Below, in pieces: positions 8,874 to 17,991 of a stretch of DNA of 64,000 nucleotides. Positions within the stretch are counted from its first letter, which is position 1. The number at the start of each line of letters is the position of its first letter. Under the pieces are notes generated by a model. It did not search any database. It saw nothing but the letters and a program-made list of their open reading frames with translations, and was not told where the DNA came from. This stretch comes from CBDFNN01 sp965250215 (GTDB lineage Bacteria > Bacteroidota > Rhodothermia > Rhodothermales > DATKEJ01). Position numbers and translations under genes: made by a program. The stretch is taken from contig CBDFNN010000004.1 of the NCBI GenBank assembly GCA_965250215.1, forward strand, positions 3,844,001-3,908,000, written 5' to 3'.

Positions 8874-10143
8874 ACTACTACTTCTGGCTTTTTGTTTGGT
8901 GGTTTGTTTCTCGACAAATCCAGCCAAGTCATCCCCAATATGGGCCAGTCTTTCCTCGTCTGCCCGGGATACAATCTATGTAGATGGAGGCTCCTCAAGA
9001 CTTTCTCCCGTTGGACTCCGGATTCGGGCGAGAGACAATGCCGACTGGAAGCGAGCTTTGAAGCTGCACTACAATGCACTTGTCATAGACGGCCACATTG
9101 ATACTCCGACCTTGATTTTCGAACAAGACTATGAGATTGGCGAATGGCATACTTCGGCTGCGGTGGATCTTCCTCGGATGAACTCAGGCGGATTGGACGC
9201 AGCCTTCTTTGCGATTTTCACGCCCTCTATCCGTGGAAACGGAAAACCAGCCTTCGACTATGTCCTAGATGTTGCAAGAAAAGTCAAGGAGCAGGTTGAA
9301 GGATCGGAGTTTGCGGAGCTGGTCTCAAACAGTGATGATATTCTTCGTATATCCAGAGCAGAGAAAAAGGCCATCATTTTCGCCTTGGAAGGTGGAAATT
9401 TGCTTTCGGGAGACTTCTCACGAATTCAAGAACTCCATGACCTTGGTATTCGATATGTAACAATCTCTCACAACCGATCTCATTCCTGGGCGGACTCTGC
9501 CTTAGACAGTCCTCTATGGAATGGAATCGGTGATATTGGCGACAAGATTATCCAAGAAATGAATCGAGTGGGTATAATACTTGATGTCAGCCATACCTCG
9601 GATGAAGTAGTCAAAGACGCTAGCGAAATTTCAATAGCCCCCATAATTGCATCTCATAGCTCAGCCCGCGGTCTAGTTAATCATCCAAGAAATCTTAGCG
9701 ACGAGTCTATACAGCTTATAGCCGGTTCTGGAGGCATAATCATGATTAACTTTTATGACATGTTGATCAATACAGCCTTTGATGCATCGGTAATGGATGA
9801 GGTAGAAAAAATGGTCAACACTCAACATGATGGAAACCTCAGAATGTATTACCGAAGCACATTCCAAGTAAAGAGTGCACGTGGAATTAGAAATGCACGC
9901 GTCGACGACATTCTCGATCATATCGATTATGTGGTGAAGCTAGTTGGCGTCGACCATGTTGGCCTAGGTTCTGATTTTGATGGAGCCGCTGGTCCAGTCG
10001 GAATGGAGAATGTATCCAAACTACCGTATTTGACTTACGGTCTTGTAAAACGAGGCTATAGTGACGAAGAAATCTACAAGATCCTAGGGAGCAATCTTAT
10101 TAGAGTTCTCAAGCGGGTAGAAGAGATCGCTGAGGTCAACTAG
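8860..10143 (+). CDS. Membrane dipeptidase (peptidase M19 family)
   Basis: 427 residues from ATG 8860, which puts a signal-anchor (LLLLAFCLVVCF) at the N-terminus; an earlier TTG at 8806 only extends into mnmA-coding sequence. Renal-dipeptidase (M19) zinc motifs are present: IDGHIDTP, FALEGGNLL, ILDVSHTSDE, SHSSARGLVNHPRN and GLGSDFDG. It should cleave dipeptides in the periplasm or at the membrane. The overlap with mnmA suggests co-transcription by position rather than shared function. Confidence 0.9.
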   Translation: MLIARLLLLAFCLVVCFSTNPAKSSPIWASLSSSARDTIYVDGGSSRLSPVGLRIRARDNADWKRALKLHYNALVIDGHIDTPTLIFEQDYEIGEWHTSAAVDLPRMNSGGLDAAFFAIFTPSIRGNGKPAFDYVLDVARKVKEQVEGSEFAELVSNSDDILRISRAEKKAIIFALEGGNLLSGDFSRIQELHDLGIRYVTISHNRSHSWADSALDSPLWNGIGDIGDKIIQEMNRVGIILDVSHTSDEVVKDASEISIAPIIASHSSARGLVNHPRNLSDESIQLIAGSGGIIMINFYDMLINTAFDASVMDEVEKMVNTQHDGNLRMYYRSTFQVKSARGIRNARVDDILDHIDYVVKLVGVDHVGLGSDFDGAAGPVGMENVSKLPYLTYGLVKRGYSDEEIYKILGSNLIRVLKRVEEIAEVN

Positions 10144-10176
10144 AGGTCTTACCTTTTATTTGGATCGCTCTGCCAC

Positions 10177-10197
10177 AAGGGCCTCGGAGAGACCCTT
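10177..10197. terminator. Possible bidirectional hairpin between convergent genes
   Basis: AAGGG (10177-10181) pairs with CCCTT (10193-10197), with an inner CTC/GAG step and one mismatch. It lies between two convergent genes. There is no clear T tract on either strand, so this is a weak call. Confidence 0.3.
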
Positions 10198-10228
10198 AGT
10201 CCTAAATCTGTAGGAATTATAAGTGTCT

Positions 10229-11551
10229 CTATCCGACCTTGGGCTCCCAGCCGGGCTCGTAATCACGTCCCCACCAGGATTGTGCTACTCGGTTGTTTTT
10301 GATCATGCCGGTGGCCGAATCAATATGTAGAGCATCGCCAGTCATTTGAGCGATATTTCCAAGGTGGCACAACAAGACACTCTTTTGACCAGACTCTATC
10401 GTCTGGTTTAGAGGCGTACTTTTTCGAATCGCATCGGCGAAATTTCTTGCATGATAATCGGTTAGATCGCCAGCGCCTACCGTATTCAATTGATCGGTCT
10501 GCTCGCCTTTCACGTTTCGGCTAATTTCATTGTTCTCTAGATCGTAGAAAACGTAACCGTCTCGGTCGACAATCAGAGTTCCATTAGTACCGTGCACCGT
10601 AGTGCCACGTCCTCGTCCATAGAATTGAAATCCGTTGCAACTCCTCCCCTCCCAGGTTATGCTTTTGCCGTCGGGAAATTCGAATGACATTATCTGGTTA
10701 TCGAAAAACTCCCACTCATCCGAGTAGTGATTTCGACCACCAGCTGAAACGACTCGGCTTGGATATTCGACACCAAGTGCCCATCTGCAAATATCGACCT
10801 CATGAGTAGCATTATTACAAGCCTCTCCTGTACCGTAGTTCTTGAACCAATGCCAATTGTAGTGGACCAAATTATCTTGATAGCTTTCTCTAGGGGCTGG
10901 TCCCTGCCACATTTCGAAGTCTAGCTCTTTTGGGACATCGACCTTCTTCCCGTAGCCGATGGGGCCCCTTGTGTTAGTATAAAATGCTTTGGCGGTATAA
11001 ACCTCCCCGATAAGTCCTTCCCTAATCTTGCGGACGGCCTCCTTGGTCCTTGGAGAAGAACGCTGCTGTGTACCCAGGGTCAAAACCTTCTTATAATACT
11101 TCTCGCCAGCCAGTAATAATTTGCCCTCAGCAGGATTGTGACTTCCAGGCTTTTCAACATAAACATGTTTTCCTGCATCCATGGCCATCAGAGCGGCCTT
11201 GGTCTGCCAATGATCAGGGATTGCAAAGACCATAGCGTCTACGCTATCATCGTCTAAAACTTCCCTGAAATCACCGACGGCTTTGGCCGGTGTATTTTGA
11301 TGCTCCTTAAGACTTTCCATTGCTTTCGCAAAAGTTCTGGAATCAACATCACAGACGTAGGCGATCTCTGAATTCTCGACTTGAGAAAATGATTGAATAA
11401 GTCCTCTTCCTCGGCCGTTTACACCAACGACTGCAAATCTTAATTTGTCGTTTGCCGAAGCCCTGTTAGGAAAAGAAATTGAGGAAGGTTTTGAAACACC
11501 GATGCCTACTCCCGCTACGGATGCGGCCTTGACAAATTTTCGTCTATTCAT
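10229..11551 (-). CDS. Gfo/Idh/MocA family oxidoreductase with Tat signal
   Basis: 440 residues. The N-terminus MNRRKFVKAASVAGVG is a twin-arginine signal, so a folded, cofactor-loaded enzyme is exported. The Rossmann NAD(P) motif VGVNGRGRG follows, then VEKPGSHNPAEG, the conserved EKP motif of the family, and a C-terminal alpha/beta domain with CNNATHEVDICRWALG. Substrate is unknown, probably a sugar or polyol derivative. ATG 11551 is preferred because it places RR correctly; a TTG-type start at 11599 would add 16 residues. Confidence 0.88.
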   Translation of the reverse strand: MNRRKFVKAASVAGVGIGVSKPSSISFPNRASANDKLRFAVVGVNGRGRGLIQSFSQVENSEIAYVCDVDSRTFAKAMESLKEHQNTPAKAVGDFREVLDDDSVDAMVFAIPDHWQTKAALMAMDAGKHVYVEKPGSHNPAEGKLLLAGEKYYKKVLTLGTQQRSSPRTKEAVRKIREGLIGEVYTAKAFYTNTRGPIGYGKKVDVPKELDFEMWQGPAPRESYQDNLVHYNWHWFKNYGTGEACNNATHEVDICRWALGVEYPSRVVSAGGRNHYSDEWEFFDNQIMSFEFPDGKSITWEGRSCNGFQFYGRGRGTTVHGTNGTLIVDRDGYVFYDLENNEISRNVKGEQTDQLNTVGAGDLTDYHARNFADAIRKSTPLNQTIESGQKSVLLCHLGNIAQMTGDALHIDSATGMIKNNRVAQSWWGRDYEPGWEPKVG

Positions 11552-11670
11552 GGGTCGTCTTGCTTGATTGTTGAGATAGAAGAGAATAACTAAAAACAAG
11601 CAAGCTTTCTAGTCTCGGAGTCAAAGAGAGATAGCGAATTTCACATTTCGAGGAAGAAAGTTCAATCTCT

Positions 11671-11820
11671 TTATCCCTTAAACCCTTTCATCCTGAATTG
11701 ATAAGCTAGTCTCACCCCAATGAACTTCAGCTTGCGCCGATTCTCTATTAGGCGCTCCATTCGGACCCTGAGTTCGTCCATATTAAATGGCTTCTCGATA
11801 CAGTTGGAAACGACAAATAT
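11671..11820 (-). pseudogene. Remnant of a response-regulator receiver domain
   Basis: Read on the minus strand, about 49 codons encode a segment with EKPFNMDELRVRM and LIENRRKLK before a TAA at 11671-11673. This matches the C-terminal end of receiver domains (invariant Lys-Pro pair, then helix alpha-5) and the linker after it. The frame is closed upstream by a stop at 11821-11823, and no phosphoacceptor part or effector domain is present. It is a decayed fragment in an otherwise empty spacer. Confidence 0.6.
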
Positions 11821-11879
11821 CTAAGTGATGGCCTGGAAGACATGTGGATATTATCTAGCAATGCGAAACGAACTAGAGC

Positions 11880-12146
11880 CTAGGTCAAAGCCGCAGGGGC
11901 ATTTACAGCCTCAACTCGTGAGATTTCTGGAACTGATCTCTTTAGAGCTTGCTCTATGCCGGCTCGCAGAGTCATTGTACTCATTGGACAGGTTCCACAG
12001 GCACCAAGTAGTTCTAACTCGACAACCATTTCGGGTGTGACATCTAGGAGACGAACCGATCCGCCATCAGCCATCAGATATGGTCTAATCGTATCGAGCG
12101 ATTCCTCGATGCGTTTTTTCAGTTCGGGTTGTTCTGCTAGTGACAT
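11880..12146 (-). CDS. NifU C-terminal (NfuA-like) Fe-S scaffold protein
   Basis: 88 residues, a stand-alone NifU C-terminal domain. The Fe-S ligand motif GACGTCPMS (CxxC) is present and MADGGSVRLLDV is the family signature. It should carry and hand over [4Fe-4S] clusters in the cytoplasm. It lies 71 bp downstream of the Mrp ATPase gene on the same strand, a natural pairing for Fe-S assembly. The spacer contains a short 7-bp-period repeat. Confidence 0.9.
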   Translation of the reverse strand: MSLAEQPELKKRIEESLDTIRPYLMADGGSVRLLDVTPEMVVELELLGACGTCPMSTMTLRAGIEQALKRSVPEISRVEAVNAPAALT

Positions 12147-12181
12147 GGATGCGGGATTTTGAGTGGTAACGCAGGAGTCAG

Positions 12182-12195
12182 TTTCGAGTTGCGAG
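12182..12195. repeat. Short heptamer repeat in the nfuA-mrp spacer
   Basis: Two consecutive heptamers, tttcgag and ttgcgag, resemble the units of the longer tract at 13347. This is a minimal instance of the 7-bp-period family. Confidence 0.4.
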
Positions 12196-12217
12196 CACAG
12201 GATTTAAGATGGAGACC

Positions 12218-13306
12218 CTAACGGACGATTTCTATTTTTTCCGTTGGCGGAAGTTGAGCATTGCGAATGGCAATTTGTTGAGCTGCTGCCATAGCGATAT
12301 TTCTAAATGCTGTCGCACTATCTGATTCTGGATTTCTACGAACAATCGGCTCCCCTTCGTCGGCAGCAAGTCTTGCTTCTTCTTCAATAGGTACTTGGCC
12401 AAGTACGCTGATTCCAAGCTTGCGAGCAAGCATGATAGCACCATCTTTCCCAAAGATGTAGTAGCGCTTGCTTGGGTCATCCGGCGGAATGAAAAAGGCC
12501 ATGTTTTCAACAACACCGAGTACAGGCACATTAACTTTTTCGAACATGGCCACACCTTTCCTAGCGTCGGCCAGGGCTACGTCCTGTGGAGTAGAAACTA
12601 TGACTGCACCTGTTAGGGGTAGAGTCTGGACGATGGTTAGTTGAATGTCTCCCGTTCCTGGTGGTAAGTCCAAAAGGAGATAATCTAGGTCACCCCACTC
12701 GGCATCTGTTAGAAACTGTCTCACAGCCGATGTAACCATCGGACCACGCCAAACTACAGCCTCGTCCTGATCAACAAGAAATCCCATGGAGAGTAACTTC
12801 ACTCCATACTTCTCTAAAGGAATGATTTTTTTCTTCTCATTCACGTAAGGTTTTCCATCCTTCAAGCCAAACATTGTTGGAACAGATGGGCCGTAAATAT
12901 CTACATCAACGAGTCCAACTCGGGCACCGGAATCAGCGAGAGCAACAGCCATATTTGCTGCGACAGTGCTTTTGCCAACACCACCCTTCCCTGAGGCAAC
13001 GGCGATCGTGTTAAGAACGCCAGGTAGAATCGAGCTAGGGTCTTTCCTTCGACTCGTGACATTAGCTGTCATATTTACATCGACCTCTGCAGTGGCATCA
13101 ACCAGATGATGAATAGCATTCACACATGCATTCTTTATCTGCTCTTTCATAGGACAGGCCGGAGTTGTCAGGACGACAGTAAAGGCCACCTTAGATCCAT
13201 CGATACTTACGTCTTTGACCATATTTAAGCTTACCAAATCCCTCCCCAAATCGGGATCCATAACATTCGAAAGGGCATCAATAACGGCTTCTTGTGTGAT
13301 CGACAT
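12218..13306 (-). CDS. mrp: Mrp/NBP35-family P-loop ATPase (Fe-S carrier)
   Basis: 362 residues. An N-terminal MIP18/DUF59 domain (about 1-85, with DPDLGRDLVSLNMV and CPMKEQI) is fused to a ParA-like ATPase with deviant Walker A ASGKGGVGKST (about residue 107) and the family motif LLLDLPPGTGDI. It should load Fe-S clusters onto apoproteins. After VVENMAFF the CxxC pair of many ApbC proteins is absent; PPDD is there instead. The upstream gene is ppx; nfuA follows. Confidence 0.92.
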   Translation of the reverse strand: MSITQEAVIDALSNVMDPDLGRDLVSLNMVKDVSIDGSKVAFTVVLTTPACPMKEQIKNACVNAIHHLVDATAEVDVNMTANVTSRRKDPSSILPGVLNTIAVASGKGGVGKSTVAANMAVALADSGARVGLVDVDIYGPSVPTMFGLKDGKPYVNEKKKIIPLEKYGVKLLSMGFLVDQDEAVVWRGPMVTSAVRQFLTDAEWGDLDYLLLDLPPGTGDIQLTIVQTLPLTGAVIVSTPQDVALADARKGVAMFEKVNVPVLGVVENMAFFIPPDDPSKRYYIFGKDGAIMLARKLGISVLGQVPIEEEARLAADEGEPIVRRNPESDSATAFRNIAMAAAQQIAIRNAQLPPTEKIEIVR

Positions 13307-13346
13307 TAACTTTGGTTTTCGTTGGATCTGAAGAGAGGGGGTAGTA

Positions 13347-13402
13347 TCGAGTTGCGAGTTGCGAGTTTCGCATTTTGTGAATGAGATGGGATGAGTTTTG
13401 AG
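13347..13402. repeat. Heptamer tandem repeat in the mrp-ppx spacer
   Basis: Eight 7-bp units in strict register from 13347 (tcgagtt, gcgagtt, gcgagtt, tcgcatt, then degenerating to ttttgag). It occupies about half of the spacer upstream of mrp. Confidence 0.75.
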
Positions 13403-13432
13403 CCTGTTAATTGACTACAAAGGATTGGAGTA

Positions 13433-14395
13433 CTACCAGCTATCAGAAAGTGCAACTCCAAGAGCCACTCCTCCTGAACTGACAAGAAATGATTCAAATT
13501 CTAGCGTCTCCATAATCGCATCTAGTATGACGATACCAGATAGAAAGTATGCTTCGCGTCCTCGAAGACTTCCGTTCCGAATCTTAAGAATCTCATCCGA
13601 ATCAAGCCTGCTCACTTTTGCCATCCAGAGCTTTACAGTATCGAGGGTAATTCGCTTGGAGGATAGGTCACCGTCGCTCGAGGGTGCATCTTCAGGAATA
13701 ACATCAGCAAGTTTTGCCGGGGTACTTCCTGCTGAAGCAATCAGATTAGGCAATGAAATTAGCTCGTCCCTTAGTGGGGCGAGAAGTTCTTGAACATTCT
13801 TTCTGGCCATCGACAACTCCGTCCTACTTGGTGGAATAGACGAGAAAAATCGCTCGGAAATCCGGATAGCACCTGCCTGGATGCTCACGAGTCCGTCCAA
13901 TTGGTCTCTGTTTGAGTTCCCCCAAGAGAATTCGGTGGAGCCACCGCCGATGTCAAATACCAAAGCCGAACCAATTTGCTCATCAATGGCAGCAAAGGCA
14001 CCGGAAAAAGTGTACATCGCTTCATGTTCTCCACTAATAACACGGAATTCCATTCCAAATTGATCATTAATTTTTTTGGCTAACACGTCCGAATTGGAAG
14101 CATCGCGGGAAGCCGATGTCGCAGCAAGCCGGAATGTTCTTGCTCCAAGATGTTTTGCTTTTAGAATTTGTATTGACAGTACAGAAACCGTCCGCTCCAT
14201 GGCGGAATCGAGTAAAAAGCCATTTTTGTCGACCGACTCTCCTAATCGTATAATCGTGTCTTCCTCGTAAAGGACAGAATAATATCCATCCTCTTTCTTT
14301 TGAACAACTATAAGATCGGAGGTATTGGTTCCGATATCGAAGGCTGCACAAATGGGTATTGTTGTCAGATTTTGCATAGATGAATTGCTATCCAT
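13433..14395 (-). CDS. Ppx/GppA family phosphatase
   Basis: 320 residues. The actin-fold phosphate-1 motif AAFDIGTNTSDL is at about 18-29, and VFDIGGGSTEFSW marks the second phosphate-binding loop. SGEHEAMYTFSGA is the conserved region that carries the catalytic glutamate in exopolyphosphatases. It may degrade polyphosphate or (p)ppGpp pentaphosphate; at 320 residues it is the short form without the HD-type C-terminal domain. The start (ATG 14395) overlaps the end of prmA by 31 bp. Confidence 0.88.
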   Translation of the reverse strand: MDSNSSMQNLTTIPICAAFDIGTNTSDLIVVQKKEDGYYSVLYEEDTIIRLGESVDKNGFLLDSAMERTVSVLSIQILKAKHLGARTFRLAATSASRDASNSDVLAKKINDQFGMEFRVISGEHEAMYTFSGAFAAIDEQIGSALVFDIGGGSTEFSWGNSNRDQLDGLVSIQAGAIRISERFFSSIPPSRTELSMARKNVQELLAPLRDELISLPNLIASAGSTPAKLADVIPEDAPSSDGDLSSKRITLDTVKLWMAKVSRLDSDEILKIRNGSLRGREAYFLSGIVILDAIMETLEFESFLVSSGGVALGVALSDSW

Positions 14396-15198
14396 TCATT
14401 TTCTCTCACCACTTTCAATACTCTGAATCCGCATTGGTCTGCCTCACCAAGGAAGTCCTCTTTGTCCGTATGCAAGAGACCGGAAACGAGCAGATAGCCT
14501 TCTTTTGAAAGAACACGATTGAACCCTCCTAAGAGAGAAACCAGGGCATTTTTATTGATGTTCGCATAGATAGCATCAAAGTCCTTCTCGACGATGATTT
14601 GTGAAAACTCGCCTGTCCGGAATTCAAGTTGACCTTTCTCGATCCCATTGATCTCTCGGTTTTCTTCTCCGTTTATCCTACAAAGTGGATCGATATCGTA
14701 AGCCACTACGTTAGCAGCTCCGAGTTTCACGGCAGCAATTCCCAACACACCTGTCCCAGTTCCAGCATCTAACAAAAACATGTTCCGTGTAGCACAATCA
14801 CGAATCAAGCCGAGCATGAGCCTAGTGGTTTCATGATGCCCCGTTCCGAAGCTCATTTTTGGATCAATAACTATAGCTTCAAGGTCGTCCCTATCGACGG
14901 GAGCCCAACTCGGATGAACTATGAATCCTCCAGCCTCAATGGCTTTTATACTTTTCTCCCATTCATCATTCCAATTTCGATCTTGAATAGAATCAACCTC
15001 TATAATTCTCCCTCTATTCTCTTCGCTCAGCCAGGTAAGCACGCGATTTCGAAGATCGTCCCCCCAATTCCCTTCAGGTAGATAGGCCCACATCTCGTCA
15101 CCTTCCATTCGAAATGCCTCAAAATCTTCTATGAAAATGGCTGAAAATATTTCCTGCTGATCCTCAGAAATTCCCAAATGTATTTCGATAACTGGCAT
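14365..15198 (-). CDS. prmA: Ribosomal protein L11 methyltransferase
   Basis: 277 residues from ATG 15198 (a TTG two codons earlier is the alternative). The S-adenosylmethionine-binding motif LLDAGTGTGVLGIAA, GTGHHETTR and the NINKNALVSLL region are typical of PrmA, which trimethylates ribosomal protein L11. It is the first gene of the minus-strand run prmA-ppx-mrp-nfuA; the 31-bp overlap with ppx suggests coupling. Confidence 0.92.
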   Translation of the reverse strand: MPVIEIHLGISEDQQEIFSAIFIEDFEAFRMEGDEMWAYLPEGNWGDDLRNRVLTWLSEENRGRIIEVDSIQDRNWNDEWEKSIKAIEAGGFIVHPSWAPVDRDDLEAIVIDPKMSFGTGHHETTRLMLGLIRDCATRNMFLLDAGTGTGVLGIAAVKLGAANVVAYDIDPLCRINGEENREINGIEKGQLEFRTGEFSQIIVEKDFDAIYANINKNALVSLLGGFNRVLSKEGYLLVSGLLHTDKEDFLGEADQCGFRVLKVVRENEWIAIHLCKI

Positions 15199-15404
15199 AT
15201 TCAAATGTTAGTTTGCGGAGAATCGATTGAACTTATTCGTAACCATTTGTAAGAAATTGCTGTAAGAGCAATAAGGATAGGATTTCATCGTGAAAATAGA
15301 CATCACGCACGTATCTTTCCCAGGAGCACCGCCAACTATAAGCATTCCCGTTGCAAGAAAGTCAAGAGTCAAATAAATACTCTCTTCTGAACAAGGCATT
15401 TTAT

Positions 15405-17522
15405 ATGTCTGTCAGCGCTCGCACCGGTTTGTCATATGCCACTTCGACGAGGATTGGTCGAATGATCGTTGGAGCTACACTTCTTCTTCTCAGTCTTCTG
15501 TCGTCAGCCTTCTTTTTCTATTTCTACAAGATGGGTAATGGCGCACCCTCCGCCTTGGGTTTCTGGTATTCTGCACACCTTGTCACGGTTTTTGTCAGTT
15601 TCTCTTTGATATTCGTCCTCCTCTTGCGATTCTTTGCGGGCCTGCAGGTAAAACCCACGAGCTACTTGGCGCGATCTGGGCTCATTGGTCTAGGACTGAT
15701 CTTTCTACATATTGTGTTTTTTAAGGAGGTCGGACACTATCACATGTCTAGCGGAATGCCGGCAGATACGCTGACCTTGCTAAAGACAAATCTACTTAGC
15801 CTACTATATGCCTTTTTTGCGATTTCCCTACTTCTAGGCTATAGATCGATGGTCCTTTTTCAAAAAACTCGGAACAGCCAGAATGGCTGGTTCGCGATGC
15901 TTTTTTTGATGGCATGCACCTGCTTGAGTGCTCTTTTCACGGAGCCCCATGAAGACATTCGATTGTCGACATTCTACCTACTTATCGCGACTGTAGTGAT
16001 GATGGTGGCCAATTCATTTCGAGTATCCTGGATCCTAGGAATGACTCGGAAAGAAAAGATTGCTATCGTTGTATCGAACCTTTTCTTGTTCGTCGTTCTA
16101 ATCGCGTTTCTTGCGATTGAGAACTTTGGCATTACCCCGGGTGGTGAGTATATCTACAGTCGAGTCTACTCCTATCCTCTCAACATTTTCATTCTTCAAG
16201 TCATTCTGTTTGGAATCATCTATTCCATCACGATGGCATTGTCGCCGCTCTTTCTCATGCCCACAACAGCGGCTTATAAGAGGAAAGAAGGACAGATCGA
16301 AGCTTTTGCGAGTCTTTCGTCGCTAACGAACGAAGTATCCGATCTCAATAAGCTCACCTCAACAATTACAAAATCTCCGGTGCAGGGTGGCATGGCTGAT
16401 GGTTCTTGGCTAACCCTTGTAGACCTAAAATCGGGCTCCCTGGCTCAGGCGATTGTGGCATCTGAGGGATTAGATATTCATGCCATCGAGAAGCATATCG
16501 AATTCAGGAAGATTTATGAGCAGGTGGCCCTGAGTAAAATGGAAAAATATATAGAGGATGCTGCCATAGATCCTCAGATCAATTCCTCGGTCAACGATGG
16601 AATCGGCAGTCTTCTCGCCATTCCTTTGGTCGCCCGAAAACAGACCATCGGTACTTTATTTCTCTCGCGGACGGTGAGTCAAGGCTTCGAAGAGACTGAG
16701 CGACTTTCAGTCAGATCGTACGCCGCACAGGCCGCCATGGCGGTTGACAACGCACGACTCTTTGAGGAAGAAGTTGAGAAAGAGAGATTGACGCAAGAAC
16801 TGGCAATAGCTCGCGAAATGCAGCAAAAGCTCTTGCCTCGCACACAACCGGAAAGTGACCAGTTTGGAATGGCCGTATCTAGCATTAGTGCTTATGAGGT
16901 TGGAGGCGATTACTATGACTATGCCCAAATCAGCCAAGATAAGTGGGCCTTTATCGTCGGGGACGTTTCCGGCAAAGGTACCTCTGCTGCATTCTACATG
17001 GCAGAACTCAAGGGCATCTTTCAAGTCCTCGCAAAACTAGCCCCAACGGCTCAGTCATTCCTGGAATACACGAACGAGGCCTTGTACAAATCGATGGAAT
17101 CAACAGCCTTTATCTCTGTTGTCTACGGAATTCTCGACACAAGAAATGGAGTCTTTGAATTGGCAAGGGCAGGACACTGTCCCATTTTGCACGTCGAAAA
17201 AGATGGCTCTTCAAATTATATAAGAAGTGTTGGAATGGGTCTCGGACTGGATGAAGGGAAACTCTTTTCTAATACACTGGAAAGTAGGAGACTAAAACTT
17301 GAGTCTGGCGACGTCTTCGTCCTCTACTCAGACGGCGTGGTTGAGAGTCGCAATAGTGAAGACGAAGAGTACGGATATGAAAGACTGGAGGCCTGCGTCT
17401 CAAGAAACGCCGGAGTTGATGCCGACATTTTGCATCGGATCGTGATCGAAGATTTGAACGAGTTCATTGGCGGCGTGAGTTATGACGACGATATGACTCT
17501 AATGATGGTCAAATGGGATTAA
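15405..17522 (+). CDS. Membrane SpoIIE-family PP2C phosphatase with GAF domain
   Basis: 705 residues from ATG 15405 (AAGG about 10 nt upstream; a TTG at 15351 is less likely). About eight transmembrane segments fill residues 15-290. A GAF domain (about 310-465) follows, then a linker helix with LAREMQQKLLP, then a SpoIIE/PP2C domain with GGDYYDY, VGDVSGKGTSA and YSDGVVESRN, holding the metal-binding aspartates. It should dephosphorylate an anti-sigma-factor antagonist; the STAS protein 109 bp downstream is the obvious substrate. The signal sensed by the membrane part is unknown. Confidence 0.93.
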   Translation: MSVSARTGLSYATSTRIGRMIVGATLLLLSLLSSAFFFYFYKMGNGAPSALGFWYSAHLVTVFVSFSLIFVLLLRFFAGLQVKPTSYLARSGLIGLGLIFLHIVFFKEVGHYHMSSGMPADTLTLLKTNLLSLLYAFFAISLLLGYRSMVLFQKTRNSQNGWFAMLFLMACTCLSALFTEPHEDIRLSTFYLLIATVVMMVANSFRVSWILGMTRKEKIAIVVSNLFLFVVLIAFLAIENFGITPGGEYIYSRVYSYPLNIFILQVILFGIIYSITMALSPLFLMPTTAAYKRKEGQIEAFASLSSLTNEVSDLNKLTSTITKSPVQGGMADGSWLTLVDLKSGSLAQAIVASEGLDIHAIEKHIEFRKIYEQVALSKMEKYIEDAAIDPQINSSVNDGIGSLLAIPLVARKQTIGTLFLSRTVSQGFEETERLSVRSYAAQAAMAVDNARLFEEEVEKERLTQELAIAREMQQKLLPRTQPESDQFGMAVSSISAYEVGGDYYDYAQISQDKWAFIVGDVSGKGTSAAFYMAELKGIFQVLAKLAPTAQSFLEYTNEALYKSMESTAFISVVYGILDTRNGVFELARAGHCPILHVEKDGSSNYIRSVGMGLGLDEGKLFSNTLESRRLKLESGDVFVLYSDGVVESRNSEDEEYGYERLEACVSRNAGVDADILHRIVIEDLNEFIGGVSYDDDMTLMMVKWD

Positions 17523-17631
17523 ACAGTACAAAACATCTTTTATTTGAAAGAAGGCCCATTCTTCTGAAACCGGATGGACAAACGCTTACTTTAAGCAGAT
17601 GTAAGATATTTCAGACCTAGCTATACCAAAC

Positions 17632-17991
17632 ATGAGCAATTTTTCTGTTTCATTTAGGTCCTCTGACGCCGTTCAAATCCTCGATTTGAAAGGTGAATTG
17701 GATGCACATACGGCTCCAGACTTAGAAGCCGCGATCCGTCAATGTATTCAAGATGAGAACCACCGCATTATCATTAACGGACAAGACCTACACTATATCG
17801 CTAGTGCGGGCTTGGGCGTTTTCATGGCCTTTGTCGAAGAGTTAAGAGAAAAAGGTGGAGACATCAAAATCTCCAGCCTTCAGCCAAAGGTGTACAACGT
17901 TTTCGATCTCCTGGGCTTTCCGATGCTCTTTGAAATTGTCAATTCAGATGCTGAAGCCCTGACAAAATTTAGCAGTTCAGATGTAAGCTAA
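17632..17991 (+). CDS. STAS-domain anti-sigma-factor antagonist
   Basis: 119 residues, a single STAS domain (SpoIIAA/RsbV family). LKGELDAHTAPDLEAAI is the standard N-terminal strand-helix, and the phosphorylatable serine lies in YIASAGLGVF (residue about 61). It should cycle between phosphorylated (by the downstream kinase) and free (by the upstream phosphatase) forms. It ends directly before the kinase gene. Confidence 0.93.
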   Translation: MSNFSVSFRSSDAVQILDLKGELDAHTAPDLEAAIRQCIQDENHRIIINGQDLHYIASAGLGVFMAFVEELREKGGDIKISSLQPKVYNVFDLLGFPMLFEIVNSDAEALTKFSSSDVS

